A DNA stretch of 64,000 nt from positions 1-64,000 of the forward strand of contig CAMDKM010000012.1 in the NCBI GenBank assembly GCA_945900965.1. Reading direction: 5' to 3'. Below are positions 25,619 through 34,908 of this stretch, one piece after another. The translations under genes were made by a program, and so were the position numbers. The notes below the pieces were generated by a model. The model did no database searches, had not been told where the DNA came from, and saw nothing but the letters and a program-made list of their open reading frames with translations. Numbering within the stretch: position 1 is the stretch's first letter; each line of letters opens with the position of its first letter. Origin of the DNA: Bordetella parapertussis. Its GTDB lineage: Bacteria; Pseudomonadota; Gammaproteobacteria; Burkholderiales; JACQAP01.

Positions 25619-27076
25619 TCAATTGGTTTTGGGGTTGAAAGAGGAACCAGCAATTGGTGGCATGCGGCCAATCCAAGGGCGCGCGGATTCGAGCTGGCTG
25701 CCCAGCCGGAACAGCGTTGCTTCATCACCGTAGGGCGCGACCAGTTGTACCGCCAGGGGCAAGCCGCCTGCGCTTTGGCCAAGCGGTAGCATCATGGCCG
25801 GTTGTCCGGTGAGGTTGAACCAGACGGTGAAGGGCGAGAAGTCGAATACGCGCCGCCAGTATTCGTCGAAGTCATCCATCATCATGTTCAAGTAGCCAAG
25901 CTTTACCGCTGGGGATGCCAGGCCGGGCGTGAGCAGCACGTCCCAGTTCTTGTGGAAGGCCGCCATCTGGCGGCCGAGGCGGTGGGCGATCTGCGTGGCT
26001 CGCACATAGTCCGACGCGGAAATCTCATCGCCGCGCCGCGCGGTCAGCCAGGTGATGCGCTCGACTTCCGATTCGTGCGCCGGACGATCCACTGTCGGAT
26101 GTGAAGCCAGGTTTACGGCGGTATTGGCACAGGCGAAGGTGAGGAATGTCGGAACAATGGCAAGGCTGTTAATGTCGGGATTCGCCTCTTCGACTTGGTG
26201 GCCGAGGTCGATACACAGTTGTACCGTCTCGGCGAGCAGTTTCAGGCACTCCGGATCAATCTTCGCGCCGTTGGGTGCCCCCGAAGTCCAGGCAATTTTT
26301 AAACGCCCGGGGTGGGCGCCGACTTCCTTCGAATACGCCGCCGTAGGCTGTGTTGCGGAATAAGGGTCGCCCGAACCCGAGCCGCGCGTGGCATCGAGCA
26401 GGGCTGCGGAATCGCGTACCGAGAGGCTGACTGCGTGCTCGGTCGAGGCCCCGCCCAGCCCTTCGCCTGCGAAGGGCGCGAAGGTATTGCGGCCGCGAGT
26501 GGGCTTGAGGCCGACCAGGCCGCAACACGCGGCCGGCACCCGAATCGATCCGAAACCGTCCGAGGCATGGGCAAGCGGCAGCATGCGGGCGGCCACGGCG
26601 GCGGCCGAACCACCGCTGGAGCCGCCGGAGATGTGCGCCGGATTCCAGGGATTTCGCGTCGGGCCGTGGAGCTGTGGTTCGCAAGTGAGCGAGAGGCCGA
26701 GTTCGCAGGTGTTGGTGCGACCAAAAATCACCAGCCCGGTGCGCTTGAGGCGCGCGACATGTTCGCTGTCGGTAGGTGAGGGTGGTGTGTCCGCAAAAAA
26801 TTTTGAACCGCGCGTCATCGCCACGCCCGCGATCGGCGAAGTGAGGTCCTTCATCAGGAAAGGTACGCCACGGAAAGGCCCGTCGGGCAGGCCGGAAGCG
26901 ATGGCTTGGCGGCCGTGTTCATAGAGCTTCATGGTGACGGCATTCACCGCCGGATTGCGGGCTTCGATGCGTTCGATGGCGGCATCAAGCAGTTCTTGCG
27001 GCGATACTTCCTTGCGGCGTACCAGATCGGCTAACCCGAGCGCGTCGTATTGTTCGTATTCGGCGAAACTGCTCAT
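25619..27076 (-). CDS. amidase (amidase signature family)
   Basis: 485 residues. The amidase signature GGSSGGSAAAVAARMLPLA with the nucleophile region DGFGSIRVPAACCGLVGLKPT, and the catalytic Lys in FLMKDLTSPIAG give the Ser-cisSer-Lys triad. It hydrolyses an amide or, in related enzymes, acts on aryl amides. The start at 27076 has GGGGAG at 6 bases; a longer reading overlaps the divergent monooxygenase gene. Divergent from nitronate monooxygenase with about 80 bases between starts. Confidence 0.93.
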   Translation of the reverse strand: MSSFAEYEQYDALGLADLVRRKEVSPQELLDAAIERIEARNPAVNAVTMKLYEHGRQAIASGLPDGPFRGVPFLMKDLTSPIAGVAMTRGSKFFADTPPSPTDSEHVARLKRTGLVIFGRTNTCELGLSLTCEPQLHGPTRNPWNPAHISGGSSGGSAAAVAARMLPLAHASDGFGSIRVPAACCGLVGLKPTRGRNTFAPFAGEGLGGASTEHAVSLSVRDSAALLDATRGSGSGDPYSATQPTAAYSKEVGAHPGRLKIAWTSGAPNGAKIDPECLKLLAETVQLCIDLGHQVEEANPDINSLAIVPTFLTFACANTAVNLASHPTVDRPAHESEVERITWLTARRGDEISASDYVRATQIAHRLGRQMAAFHKNWDVLLTPGLASPAVKLGYLNMMMDDFDEYWRRVFDFSPFTVWFNLTGQPAMMLPLGQSAGGLPLAVQLVAPYGDEATLFRLGSQLESARPWIGRMPPIAGSSFNPKTN

Positions 27077-27158
27077 TGTTTTTCTCCCCCAGTGCGATTG
27101 TGCCACCGAGCGTCCAACCCGGGATGACGCGGGTAAGGAAATCTGTGACCATTGCGCC

Positions 27159-28196
27159 ATGGACCTTATGCAGACGCTAGGCATCGAACTGCCCATCATC
27201 CAGGCCCCCATGGCGGGCGCGCAAGCCGGCGCCATGGCGGTTGCGGTCTCCAATGCGGGTGGCCTGGGATCGCTGCCCTGTGCCATGCTGAATGCCGAGG
27301 ATATGAGCAAGGAACTCGATTTCATCAAGGAGCAGACAAACAAACCTTTCAATGTAAATTTTTTCTGCCATTTGCCGCCGGTGCAGGATGCCGCGCGGGA
27401 AGCGGCCTGGCGTGCGGCGTTGGCGCCTTATTACAAGGAATTTGGGATCGATCCGGCAGGGATACCCGCCGGGCCGGGGCGAGCGCCTTTCAGTGCCGAG
27501 TTCGCGGACGTGCTGGAAGCGTATCGACCGTCGGTGGTGAGTTTTCATTTCGGCTTGCCGCCCGCCGATCTGCTGGCGCGGGTGAAAAAATGGGGCTCGA
27601 AAATATTCTCTTCCGCTACCACGGTCGCGGAAGCGCTTTGGCTGGAGGCGCACGGCGTCGATGCGGTCATCGCGCAGGGGCTGGAGGCCGGAGGGCATCG
27701 CGGAATATTCCTGTCCGAGGATCTGAGCACCCAGGTCGGCACCTTTGCCCTGCTGCCGCAAATTGTGCGGGCCGTGAAGTGTCCCGTGATTGCTGCAGGC
27801 GGGATTGCGGATGCCAGAGGCGTGGCGGCGGCGCTGGCTCTCGGCGCATCCGCAGTGCAGGCGGGAACCACCTATTTGTTGTGCCCCGAGGCGACCATCA
27901 GTGCCGTGCATCGTGCCGCGCTGCAAAGCGAAGCCGCGCGCCACACCGCGCTCACCAATCTGTTCACCGGCCGCCCGGCGCGCGGCATCATGAATCGCAT
28001 CATGCGGGAGCTTGGACCGATCGGCCCCACTCCGCCGGCGTTTCCCCTGGCCACCTCAGCGATTGCACCCCTGCGCGCCAAGGCGGAAAGCCAAGGCTCC
28101 GGGGAATTTTCTCCGCTGTGGTCAGGTCAGAATGCCAGTGGCTGCAAGTCCGTACCGGCCGGGCAATTGACGCGGGAGTTGGGCGCCGGCAGGTAG
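27159..28196 (+). CDS. nitronate monooxygenase family protein
   Basis: 345 residues with the FMN-binding TIM barrel of the 2-nitropropane dioxygenase family: PIIQAPMAGAQAGAMAVAVSNAGGLG at the start, NVNFFCH, SFHFGLP with the catalytic His, DAVIAQGLEAGGHRG and PVIAAGGIADARGVAAALALGASAVQAGTT at the phosphate-binding end. It oxidises alkyl nitronates or propionate-3-nitronate. ATG at 27159 chosen by fold completeness; the ribosome site (AAGGAA) is somewhat far upstream. Confidence 0.93.
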   Translation: MDLMQTLGIELPIIQAPMAGAQAGAMAVAVSNAGGLGSLPCAMLNAEDMSKELDFIKEQTNKPFNVNFFCHLPPVQDAAREAAWRAALAPYYKEFGIDPAGIPAGPGRAPFSAEFADVLEAYRPSVVSFHFGLPPADLLARVKKWGSKIFSSATTVAEALWLEAHGVDAVIAQGLEAGGHRGIFLSEDLSTQVGTFALLPQIVRAVKCPVIAAGGIADARGVAAALALGASAVQAGTTYLLCPEATISAVHRAALQSEAARHTALTNLFTGRPARGIMNRIMRELGPIGPTPPAFPLATSAIAPLRAKAESQGSGEFSPLWSGQNASGCKSVPAGQLTRELGAGR

Positions 28197-28332
28197 AATT
28201 TCCTGCCAGCACGAAAAGTGACCGCGCAGGCAAAAAAATATTCCCGCTGGACGAGGGGTGGAGCTTGCATAATTGCATCATGGTCCCCATGTTCGGGCCA
28301 TTCCGATCACAATAACCAAGGTTAAGTTTCTA

Positions 28333-29253
28333 ATGAAAAATACCCTCATCGCACGAATGACAGTTGCCCTCGCGGCAGTGTTCCTTACCGTGGCACTTTT
28401 GCCCAACGACGCCGAAGCCCGGCGTCTTGGCGGCGCGCGCTCCTTCGGGAAACAGTCCACCAACGTCAACCGACAGCAAGTCGCACCCCCGTCGAAGCCC
28501 GCTGATGCGAGTGGGCAGCAGGCGGCCAATTCAGCGCAAGCGCCTGGCGCTCCCCGCAATCGGTGGATGGGTCCGCTCGCCGGCTTGGCGGCCGGGCTGG
28601 GAATCGCCGCGTTGTTGTCGCACCTTGGTCTCGGTGGCGCGTTCGCCGAGGCGCTGGGCAGCATGCTGCTGATTGGCTTGCTTCTGATGGCAGGATTGTT
28701 CGTCTGGCGAATGCTTCGTCGCAGCCCCACATCGACGGCGACGTCGCGTCCCATGGAGCCTTTGTATGCAACTGCCGCGCCGCAGCCAGCGAGTTCCAGT
28801 GGTCGAAACGTCAGTGTGCTCGGTACACCGCTGCCCGATCTGGGTTCTGCTTCCCAGCCAGTGGCCGAGTCATGGAGCGTGCCGGCGGATTTCGATAGCG
28901 CGGGTTTTCTGCGTGTTGCCAAGGTGCAGTTCATTCGCATGCAGGCCGCGGCTGACGAAAAGAATCTGGCCGATATCCGCGAATTCACCACCCCGGAAGC
29001 CTTTGCCGAACTCAAGCTGCAACTCGACGAAGATACGGGCACCGAACACAAGACCGATGTGGTCAATCTCGATGCAGCCCTGCTCGGTATTGAAACCGGA
29101 GCGACAGAGTATCTGGCCAGCGTGCGTTTCTCCGGTTTGATGCGGGAAGACAATCAGGCCGACGCCACGCCTTTCGAGGAAGTCTGGAACCTCAGCAAGC
29201 CGGTCAACGGCAAGAGCGGCTGGTTGCTTGCCGGTATTCAGCAACTGCAATAA
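28333..29253 (+). CDS. Tim44-like domain membrane protein
   Basis: 306 residues. An N-terminal signal-type helix ends at DAEARRLGGARSFGKQS, the usual opening of bacterial Tim44-like proteins, followed by a low-complexity linker, a Gly/Ala-rich membrane segment pair (about residues 80-130) and a C-terminal Tim44-like domain (FLRVAKVQFIRMQAAADEKNLADIREFTTPEAFAEL). Members are of unknown role, possibly linked to membrane transport. ATG at 28333 fits the signal peptide. Confidence 0.88.
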   Translation: MKNTLIARMTVALAAVFLTVALLPNDAEARRLGGARSFGKQSTNVNRQQVAPPSKPADASGQQAANSAQAPGAPRNRWMGPLAGLAAGLGIAALLSHLGLGGAFAEALGSMLLIGLLLMAGLFVWRMLRRSPTSTATSRPMEPLYATAAPQPASSSGRNVSVLGTPLPDLGSASQPVAESWSVPADFDSAGFLRVAKVQFIRMQAAADEKNLADIREFTTPEAFAELKLQLDEDTGTEHKTDVVNLDAALLGIETGATEYLASVRFSGLMREDNQADATPFEEVWNLSKPVNGKSGWLLAGIQQLQ

Positions 29254-29266
29254 GCCTTTAATAACA

Positions 29267-29405
29267 TTTGAATTACGGAGAGCACGGAGAGCACGGAGAA
29301 GAACACCAGATTTTTTTCCTCGCTTATTGACCGTCCGGCTGAGAGCTGAGAGCAAGATAAATTTCCGGCTTCGCCCCGTGTACTCCGTGTTCTCCGTGAT
29401 TCAAA
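29267..29405. repeat. inverted short-tandem-repeat element C (unit CACGGAGAG)
   Basis: The left array TTTGAATTACGGAGAGCACG and onward to 29302, and the right array ending TCTCCGTGATTCAAA at 29405, are near reverse complements built from a 9-base unit. The spacer is about 70 bases. It fills the gap between the Tim44-like and GNAT genes. Confidence 0.8.
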
Positions 29406-29445
29406 CGCCGTTTCAAGGATAAGGCTGCAGGCCGGTTTTTTGTAC

Positions 29446-29940
29446 ATGCATCCTGCGGACAAAGAACAGCCAACCGATTTTCAGATCTTAGTCGCGACGA
29501 GCGACGGCGATTTTGCCGTCGCGCGCGAATTGTTCGAAGAATATGCGCGCGATCTGTGTGTCGATCTGTGTTTCCAGAATTTTGCTTCGGAACTTGACCA
29601 ACTTGGTGTGATGTATGCGGCGCCCGAGGGCCGATTGTTGCTCGCCAAGGGAAAGGGACCAGTTGGCGGTTGTGTCGGTGTCCGGCGCTTTTCCGAACAG
29701 GCCTGCGAGATGAAGCGGCTCTACGTTCGGCCTGCCGCGCGGGGCTCGGGGCTTGGCCGCCGCATTGCGCTGGCTGCCATCGAGGCCGGCCGGGTTCTGG
29801 GATACGAGGCCATGCTACTGGACACCCTCGAATCCATGGACGCGGCACTGAGTCTCTATCGCTCGCTCGGATTCCGGGAGACCGCGCCGTATTATCCGAA
29901 TCCGCTGCCGCGAGTGATTTACATGAGTCTCGAATTGTGA
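29446..29940 (+). CDS. GNAT family N-acetyltransferase
   Basis: 164 residues. The acetyl-CoA motif is [25 protein letters not shown] (R-x-x-G-x-G), followed by [22 protein letters not shown] and [16 protein letters not shown], typical of a common proteobacterial GNAT group. The ATG at 29446 is preferred over a TTG six bases upstream; neither has a strong ribosome site. The acceptor is unknown. Confidence 0.88.
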   Translation: MHPADKEQPTDFQILVATSDGDFAVARELFEEYARDLCVDLCFQNFASELDQLGVMYAAPEGRLLLAKGKGPVGGCVGVRRFSEQACEMKRLYVRPAARGSGLGRRIALAAIEAGRVLGYEAMLLDTLESMDAALSLYRSLGFRETAPYYPNPLPRVIYMSLEL

Positions 29941-30104
29941 GTGTCTTTTATGGTTCCGATCAGGCGAATCATCGGAACAGGAATTGACAGCGACGACGGG
30001 ATTTTCCCTATTGTCGGACCTGCCTAGCCAGGGGCTGGGCCGTGCAATAAGGGCAGTGATGTCATGAGTTGCGAGAGATGCCGGGTCCGGAGTAATCTTG
30101 TCAA

Positions 30105-30317
30105 ATGAAAACCTCAGTCATTTCCTGCGGACCTGACGTTATGGGCGGTACAGCGGTGTTCGCTGGTACCAGGGTGCCGGTTCAGACGCTGCTCGATTAC
30201 CTCGAGGCGGGGGATTCGATCGACGACTTCCTGGCCGGATTTCCTTCCGTCAGTCGAAATCAGGCGATTGAGTTTCTCGAACAGGCGAAGGACCGGCTGA
30301 TCGCCACATCCCCTTGA
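30105..30317 (+). CDS. DUF433 domain antitoxin
   Basis: 70 residues of the DUF433 family: PDVMGGTAVFAGTRVPVQTLLDYLEAGDSIDDFLAGFPSVSRNQ is the whole winged-helix-like domain, with the G-T-R-V-P hallmark. Such proteins sit directly before a DUF5615 PIN-like gene and act as the likely antitoxin and DNA-binding part. Its TGA overlaps the TTG start of the next gene by 4 bases. Confidence 0.88.
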   Translation: MKTSVISCGPDVMGGTAVFAGTRVPVQTLLDYLEAGDSIDDFLAGFPSVSRNQAIEFLEQAKDRLIATSP

Positions 30318-30649
30318 AAGTCTTTGTCGACGAATGCGTTGATTGGAGATTTTCCCGAGAGATCCTCGGTCATGAAGTGAAGACGGCCCGGCAAACGGGG
30401 TGGTCAACGCTAAAAAATGGCGAGCTACTTTCGCTTGCAGCGAGGGAATTCGATGTTTTCGTCACAGATGTTTTCGTCACAGTTGACAGAAATCTTTCCT
30501 TTCAACAGAATCTTCCTGCTTTCGAAATTGCTGTTGTTGTTCTTCGCGCGCCGTCCAACCGGCTTGTCGATATCAGACCGCTGTTACCGGACCTGATTTC
30601 CTTGATTCCGGTTGCCAAGCGAGGAGAGGTGACGTACGTGGGGGTCTGA
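30314..30649 (+). CDS. DUF5615 PIN-like toxin with internal 5-residue duplication
   Basis: 111 residues, starting with TTG in a TTGA overlap with the antitoxin. MKVFVDECVDWRFSREI carries the first acidic residues, and VDRNLSFQQNL the second acidic motif of the PIN-like DUF5615 fold. Before it the sequence reads FDVFVTDVFVTVDRN, where the family normally has a single FDVxxTxDRN. The extra DVFVT comes from an exact 15-base tandem duplication. It keeps the frame but lengthens the strand just before the active-site Asp, so activity may be changed or lost. Confidence 0.85.
   Translation: MKVFVDECVDWRFSREILGHEVKTARQTGWSTLKNGELLSLAAREFDVFVTDVFVTVDRNLSFQQNLPAFEIAVVVLRAPSNRLVDIRPLLPDLISLIPVAKRGEVTYVGV
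30452..30481 (+). repeat. exact 15-base tandem duplication inside the DUF5615 gene
   Basis: GATGTTTTCGTCACA occurs twice head to tail at 30452-30466 and 30467-30481. The identity of the two copies points to a recent slippage or duplication event. Confidence 0.97.
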
Positions 30650-30658
30650 CCGGCGTGG

Positions 30659-31816
30659 TTACCTTCGTTGCCAATTCAAAAACTCCACCAGCAACTCACT
30701 GACCTCCTCCGGCTTTTCCTGCTGCACCCAGTGCCCGGCGCCATCGAGGAGATGCAGCCCCCATATACGGGTGAGCAGATGATCGCGCATGTTTTCCAAT
30801 TGGCCGGGTTTCTGATAGATACCCCAGTCGCTTTTCCCCGAGATGAAACAGGACGGCACGTCGATGGTTCGGCTGGAATAGAGCATCAGCTCGGCTTCGT
30901 TCGTGCCACCGGTGCCATTTCGATACCATTGCAATCCACCCTGGAAACCAATTCTTGAATATTCGCCGGCATACACGGCCAGCTCTTCGTCGGGCAGCCA
31001 CTGACAAGCCGCGATCTCGGCCGCGGCGGGCATTTCCGGCGCGACGGTCTGTGCCATGTTCTCATCGCGATCCATGATGTAGTAAGTGGGCATCTTCTCC
31101 AACTCGGTCGCGGTCCATGACTTGAGAGGGAAAGGTTTGTTTTGTTTCCAGTCGGCACTCTTGTGATGGTAGTAAGCACGTAGAAAATCGTGCACCCCCT
31201 GCGGACATTTCCACATGTCGTTGTTGGCGGGGCGGGTTGAGTAGTACCACTGATAGTGTTTGCGCGGCCTCGGCAATTTTGCGAGAGCCTCGTGGACATC
31301 GGGGCCGATCGGTTTTTTCGGCGCGCCAGCGGCGGTATCGAAAGGCAATTTTGGCGGGCCGGGAAACGGCGCGCTCATCATCGCGGCGGAACGGAACACA
31401 TCGGGGCGAATGAGCGCGGACCACCCTGCGATGTAGGAGCCCGCGTCGTGCCCGAACACACCGGCAACCTCGCGGTACCCCAGCGCCGACACCAGGCTCA
31501 GGGCATCACGTACCAGATTCATGACGCGAAACGAGCGGAAATCGCCGTCGTAGTTGCCGTCCCACCCAGTGGTTCGACCGTAGCCGCGCTGGTCGGGCGC
31601 CACCACATGGTATCCGGCCGCCGCCAGAGCAGGCATCACCTTTCGCCAGCTATAGGCCATTTCCGGGAAGCCGTGCAGCAGTAACACCAGCGGCCGCCCA
31701 CGCGTTTCGAAACCGGCCTCGATCACATGCATGGTCAAACCATTAACGCCGCTGATCAAGCGCGAGCGGATAGTCTCTGGCAGGGTTGTTGCGCCATATT
31801 CGACTTGCTTATTCAT
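30659..31816 (-). CDS. alpha/beta hydrolase, epoxide hydrolase type
   Basis: 385 residues of the epoxide hydrolase-like alpha/beta hydrolases: the oxyanion motif LLHGFPE (about residue 49), GYGRTTG, nucleophile Asp in GVFGHDAGSYIAGW, and the late GAGHWVQQEKPEEV with the catalytic His. The cap domain is long (DMWKCPQGVHDFLRAYYHHKSADW), as in soluble epoxide hydrolases. The two cap tyrosines that activate the epoxide cannot be fixed by eye. GGGAAGAG precedes the ATG. Confidence 0.9.
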   Translation of the reverse strand: MNKQVEYGATTLPETIRSRLISGVNGLTMHVIEAGFETRGRPLVLLLHGFPEMAYSWRKVMPALAAAGYHVVAPDQRGYGRTTGWDGNYDGDFRSFRVMNLVRDALSLVSALGYREVAGVFGHDAGSYIAGWSALIRPDVFRSAAMMSAPFPGPPKLPFDTAAGAPKKPIGPDVHEALAKLPRPRKHYQWYYSTRPANNDMWKCPQGVHDFLRAYYHHKSADWKQNKPFPLKSWTATELEKMPTYYIMDRDENMAQTVAPEMPAAAEIAACQWLPDEELAVYAGEYSRIGFQGGLQWYRNGTGGTNEAELMLYSSRTIDVPSCFISGKSDWGIYQKPGQLENMRDHLLTRIWGLHLLDGAGHWVQQEKPEEVSELLVEFLNWQRR

Positions 31817-32052
31817 TTTCTCTTCCCGACGTTTAAGAATTCAGCGGCGATGGCGGATAGCGCGGCCTGCCACAAAGGAAACATTATCAAAGACCCGGCC
31901 GGGCAGGTAGCCTTTTCCGGACAACGCTCAAACGCCGCGGCATAAATTTGCCGATTGACGATTCGGCGGGCACGCGCTACTTTGAACCGAAATTAAATCC
32001 GTGTACCGGTCACAGGGTGGCTGGCAGGCACAAGACGAAGGGGAGAAACGCA

Positions 32053-33441
32053 ATGCGGGGATGGATTTTTGCAGTATTGGGGATCGCCGGTATGGCTGTG
32101 GCGCATGCGGCTGGTTTCGACTCCGACGCAGCATTTGTCGTTTCGAGGGCCGACCAGGAAGCCTACATTCATCCGGCCAAGGTGTTGACCTACCGGGAGA
32201 ATGAGGTATTCCTTCAAGGGAAAAGCCATTTCAAACGCCGTTGGATCGCCCCGATCACCTTCAACGGCGAATGGGGGCTGGGGCCGACATTCATACAAAC
32301 CCGGTGCATTGAGTGTCACGTAAACAATGGCCGCGGTGGCCCGCCCCAGGCCGCAAACGAACAACTCTCCACCATGCTGGTGCGCTTAAGTCTGCCGGGG
32401 ACGGACGAACACGGTGGTCCCAAGCCGGACCCGAACTACGGCGACCAGTTCCAGAATAATGCCCTGCAAGCCCAGGAAGTCGATTTGCGTTATTCCAAGG
32501 AAATGGTGCCCGCCGAAGCACAACTGTTTCTGGACTGGTCCGAGAAGGTCGTGAAGTTGGCGGATGGCGAGGCGGTGTCATTGCGCAAGCCCGTGCTAAG
32601 GATCGAAAAACTCGCCTTTGGTCCGCTGGGTGAAGGTGTAATGCTGTCGCTGCGCAATACACCGCCAGTGTTCGGACTGGGATTGCTCGAAGCGGTTCCC
32701 GAGGAAGCGGTGCTTCGTATTGCCGCAGAACAAAAGAAAAGCGGACTCAACGGCCGACCAAATTATGTGTGGGATGCAGTGCACAATCGCCAGGCACTAG
32801 GCCGATTCGGCTGGAAGGCCAATACACCCAATTTGATGCAGCAGGTGGCGGGTGCCTTTCTAGGCGACATTGGCGTGACATCGAAGATATTCCGCAAACA
32901 GAACTGCCCGCCCGTTCAGCATGCCTGCCAGATCCAGGACCCAGCCAACGATCCCGAAGTGATCGATGCCGACATGGACGACTTCGAACTATGGCTGCGG
33001 GCACTGGCAGTCCCCGTATCGCGCAATGTGGACGACCGCGGCGTGCGCCGGGGCGCGGAACTTTTCCAGCAGGTGGCCTGTGCGGGTTGCCATATTCCCG
33101 AACTCAAGACGGCATCCTCGTATCCGGAGTTTCCGCATCTGGCGAATCGGGCATTCCGCGCCTATACCGACTTGCTGGTGCACGACATGGGCGACGAACT
33201 CAGCGACTATCGGCCAGACTATCAAGCAGGAGGCAACGACTGGCGCACTGCTCCGCTATGGGGGCTGGGACTTTCAGGCATCGTGAACGGACAAACCGCG
33301 CTGCTGCACGACGGCCGCGCGCGCAACGTGCTGGAAGCCATTCTCTGGCACGGTGGCGAAGCGGTGGCTTCGCGCGATGCGTTCAGCAAATTGCCTAAGG
33401 CAGACCGTGAGGCATTGATCCGGTTTGTCGAATCTATTTGA
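32053..33441 (+). CDS. di-heme oxidoreductase (DUF1111, putative peroxidase) family
   Basis: 462 residues. A signal peptide (residues 1-20) is followed by a first heme motif C85-IEC-H89 and a second CAGCH near residue 349, giving two covalent c-type hemes. Family features include FNGEWGLGPTFIQTRCIECH, RKPVLRIEKLAFGPLGEGVMLSLRNTPPVFGLGLLEAVPE and LWGLGLSGIVNGQTALLHDGRARNVLEAILWHGGEA. It resembles MauG/cytochrome c peroxidase relatives of unknown substrate. ATG at 32053 has GGGGAG upstream. Periplasmic. Confidence 0.93.
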   Translation: MRGWIFAVLGIAGMAVAHAAGFDSDAAFVVSRADQEAYIHPAKVLTYRENEVFLQGKSHFKRRWIAPITFNGEWGLGPTFIQTRCIECHVNNGRGGPPQAANEQLSTMLVRLSLPGTDEHGGPKPDPNYGDQFQNNALQAQEVDLRYSKEMVPAEAQLFLDWSEKVVKLADGEAVSLRKPVLRIEKLAFGPLGEGVMLSLRNTPPVFGLGLLEAVPEEAVLRIAAEQKKSGLNGRPNYVWDAVHNRQALGRFGWKANTPNLMQQVAGAFLGDIGVTSKIFRKQNCPPVQHACQIQDPANDPEVIDADMDDFELWLRALAVPVSRNVDDRGVRRGAELFQQVACAGCHIPELKTASSYPEFPHLANRAFRAYTDLLVHDMGDELSDYRPDYQAGGNDWRTAPLWGLGLSGIVNGQTALLHDGRARNVLEAILWHGGEAVASRDAFSKLPKADREALIRFVESI

Positions 33442-33543
33442 CGTCTATAAAGCAAACCCCACGACGCTTTCATCGCAGTGGACGTGGCACTTACGGCCGA
33501 CGCTTGCCCATTTATTGCCTCTGTGGAAAAAGGTTTCTCTCAA

Positions 33544-34548
33544 TTATTCAGCCGTGATACCCGATTCCTTGACTACGCGCGTCCAGCGCTTGAGTTCCGA
33601 GCGCAGGAATGATGCATAACGCTCGGTAGTGCCGCCCAGGGGCTCCGAACCAGTTTCCGCGAGGCGCTTGCGCAACCACGGATCCTGAAGACTTTTATTG
33701 ATGGCGAGGTTCAAGCGGGCAACCATCGTCGGCGGCGTGCCGGCCGGTACGACAATTCCCTGCCAGGCCATGATCTCAAAATCGGTTAAGCCGAGCGCCT
33801 CGGCCAGCGTGGGAACGTCCGGCAGCGCGGCATGGCGCCTGGCTCCCGCAAAAGCGAAGGCGCGCAAACGCTTCGATTGCAGAAACGGCAGCAGGGTATT
33901 GAGAGTCTCGATCGCCATATGGATTTCGCCGCTTGTCAGCGCCGCCAAGGCGGGCGCGCTGCCCTTGTAGGGGACATGTTGTGCCTTGATCCCGGTCTGC
34001 AAGACAAACAGGGCGGGCGCCAGATGGGTGATGGTGCCGGTACCGGCGGAACTGTAATTCAACTCTCCGGGATGGGCCTTCGCATAGTCGATCAATTGCC
34101 CCACATTCGTTGCGGGCAGCGACGGACTGGTCACCAGGACCAACGGCACCCCGGCGGTCAGCGCCACTGGCAAAAATACCTGTTCTGCATCCAACGTGAC
34201 ATCCGCCTGCAAGGCCTGCGACGTCACCAGTGCCGAGGTGCTGTAAAAAATCGTGTGGCCGTCCGGCTCGGCCGCGGCGGCGGCACGGGCGCCGATGGTT
34301 CCGCCCGCGCCGGGACGATTCAGCACGACTACCGGCTTACCCAAGTCGTCCGACAGCGATTTGGCGAATAGACGCGCGTTGAGATCGGTGGGTCCGCCAG
34401 GAGGAAAAGCGACGATCATAGTGAGCGGCTTTGAGGGATATGCCTGGGCGCTCGCGATTGGAGATACCGCCAGCATGAGGATAATGAAGAAAACGCTATG
34501 CAAACCAGCCTCTCCTCGAAGTGAGGCGCATCTTGCTAACCTGTCCAC
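33544..34548 (-). CDS. Bug family tripartite tricarboxylate transporter receptor
   Basis: 334 residues including a signal peptide ending near SAQA. YPSKPLTMIVAFPPGGPTDLNARLFA, GKPVVVLNRPGAGGTIGARAAAAAEPDGHTIFYSTSA and QLIDYAKAHPGELNYSSAGTGTITHLA are classic Bug receptor blocks. It binds a carboxylate ligand in the periplasm, but no tctBA-like permease genes are next to it, as is common for orphan Bug proteins in Burkholderiales. The GTG at 34548 gives a long N-region; TTG at 34503 behind AGGAGAGG is an alternative. Confidence 0.92.
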   Translation of the reverse strand: MDRLARCASLRGEAGLHSVFFIILMLAVSPIASAQAYPSKPLTMIVAFPPGGPTDLNARLFAKSLSDDLGKPVVVLNRPGAGGTIGARAAAAAEPDGHTIFYSTSALVTSQALQADVTLDAEQVFLPVALTAGVPLVLVTSPSLPATNVGQLIDYAKAHPGELNYSSAGTGTITHLAPALFVLQTGIKAQHVPYKGSAPALAALTSGEIHMAIETLNTLLPFLQSKRLRAFAFAGARRHAALPDVPTLAEALGLTDFEIMAWQGIVVPAGTPPTMVARLNLAINKSLQDPWLRKRLAETGSEPLGGTTERYASFLRSELKRWTRVVKESGITAE

Positions 34549-34617
34549 GTTTCATATTCCCGGAATGTTACTATTGGCAAGCCAAGCGCATCGAAACAAG
34601 TTACCCAGGAGCGCGCC

Positions 34618-34908
34618 CTGAACCGTGACGAAATAATTTCAGCCATGCGTGCAAGCGAATTGACCCTGCGGTCATTCGGTGTGAAGTCGCTTGCGCTGTT
34701 TGGATCCATTGCCAGGGGAGATGCCGGACCTCAAAGCGACGTCGATATGCTTGTCGAATTTGACGGTCCCGGAACATTTGATGGGTACATGAACGTCAAG
34801 CTGTATCTCGAGGATTTGATCGGCAAGCCGATTGATCTGGTCACCCGTGCCGCGTTGCATCCAAGGCTTCGACCGACAGTTGAACGGGAGGCGGTACGTG
34901 TCGCGTGA
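34618..34908 (+). CDS. mntA: MntA-type minimal nucleotidyltransferase antitoxin
   Basis: 96 residues with a probable CTG start at 34618, six bases after AGGAG; the reading LNRDEIISAMRASEL matches the usual MNRDEI opening of the family. An ATG at 34645 would cut the first helix. The nucleotidyltransferase motif is LALFGSIARGDAGPQSDVDMLVEF (GS-x10-DxD, Gly29, Ser30, Asp41, Asp43). MntA adds AMP units to a Tyr of the HEPN toxin HepT and so neutralises it. The hepT start overlaps its end, but hepT is broken here. Confidence 0.87.
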   Translation: MNRDEIISAMRASELTLRSFGVKSLALFGSIARGDAGPQSDVDMLVEFDGPGTFDGYMNVKLYLEDLIGKPIDLVTRAALHPRLRPTVEREAVRVA

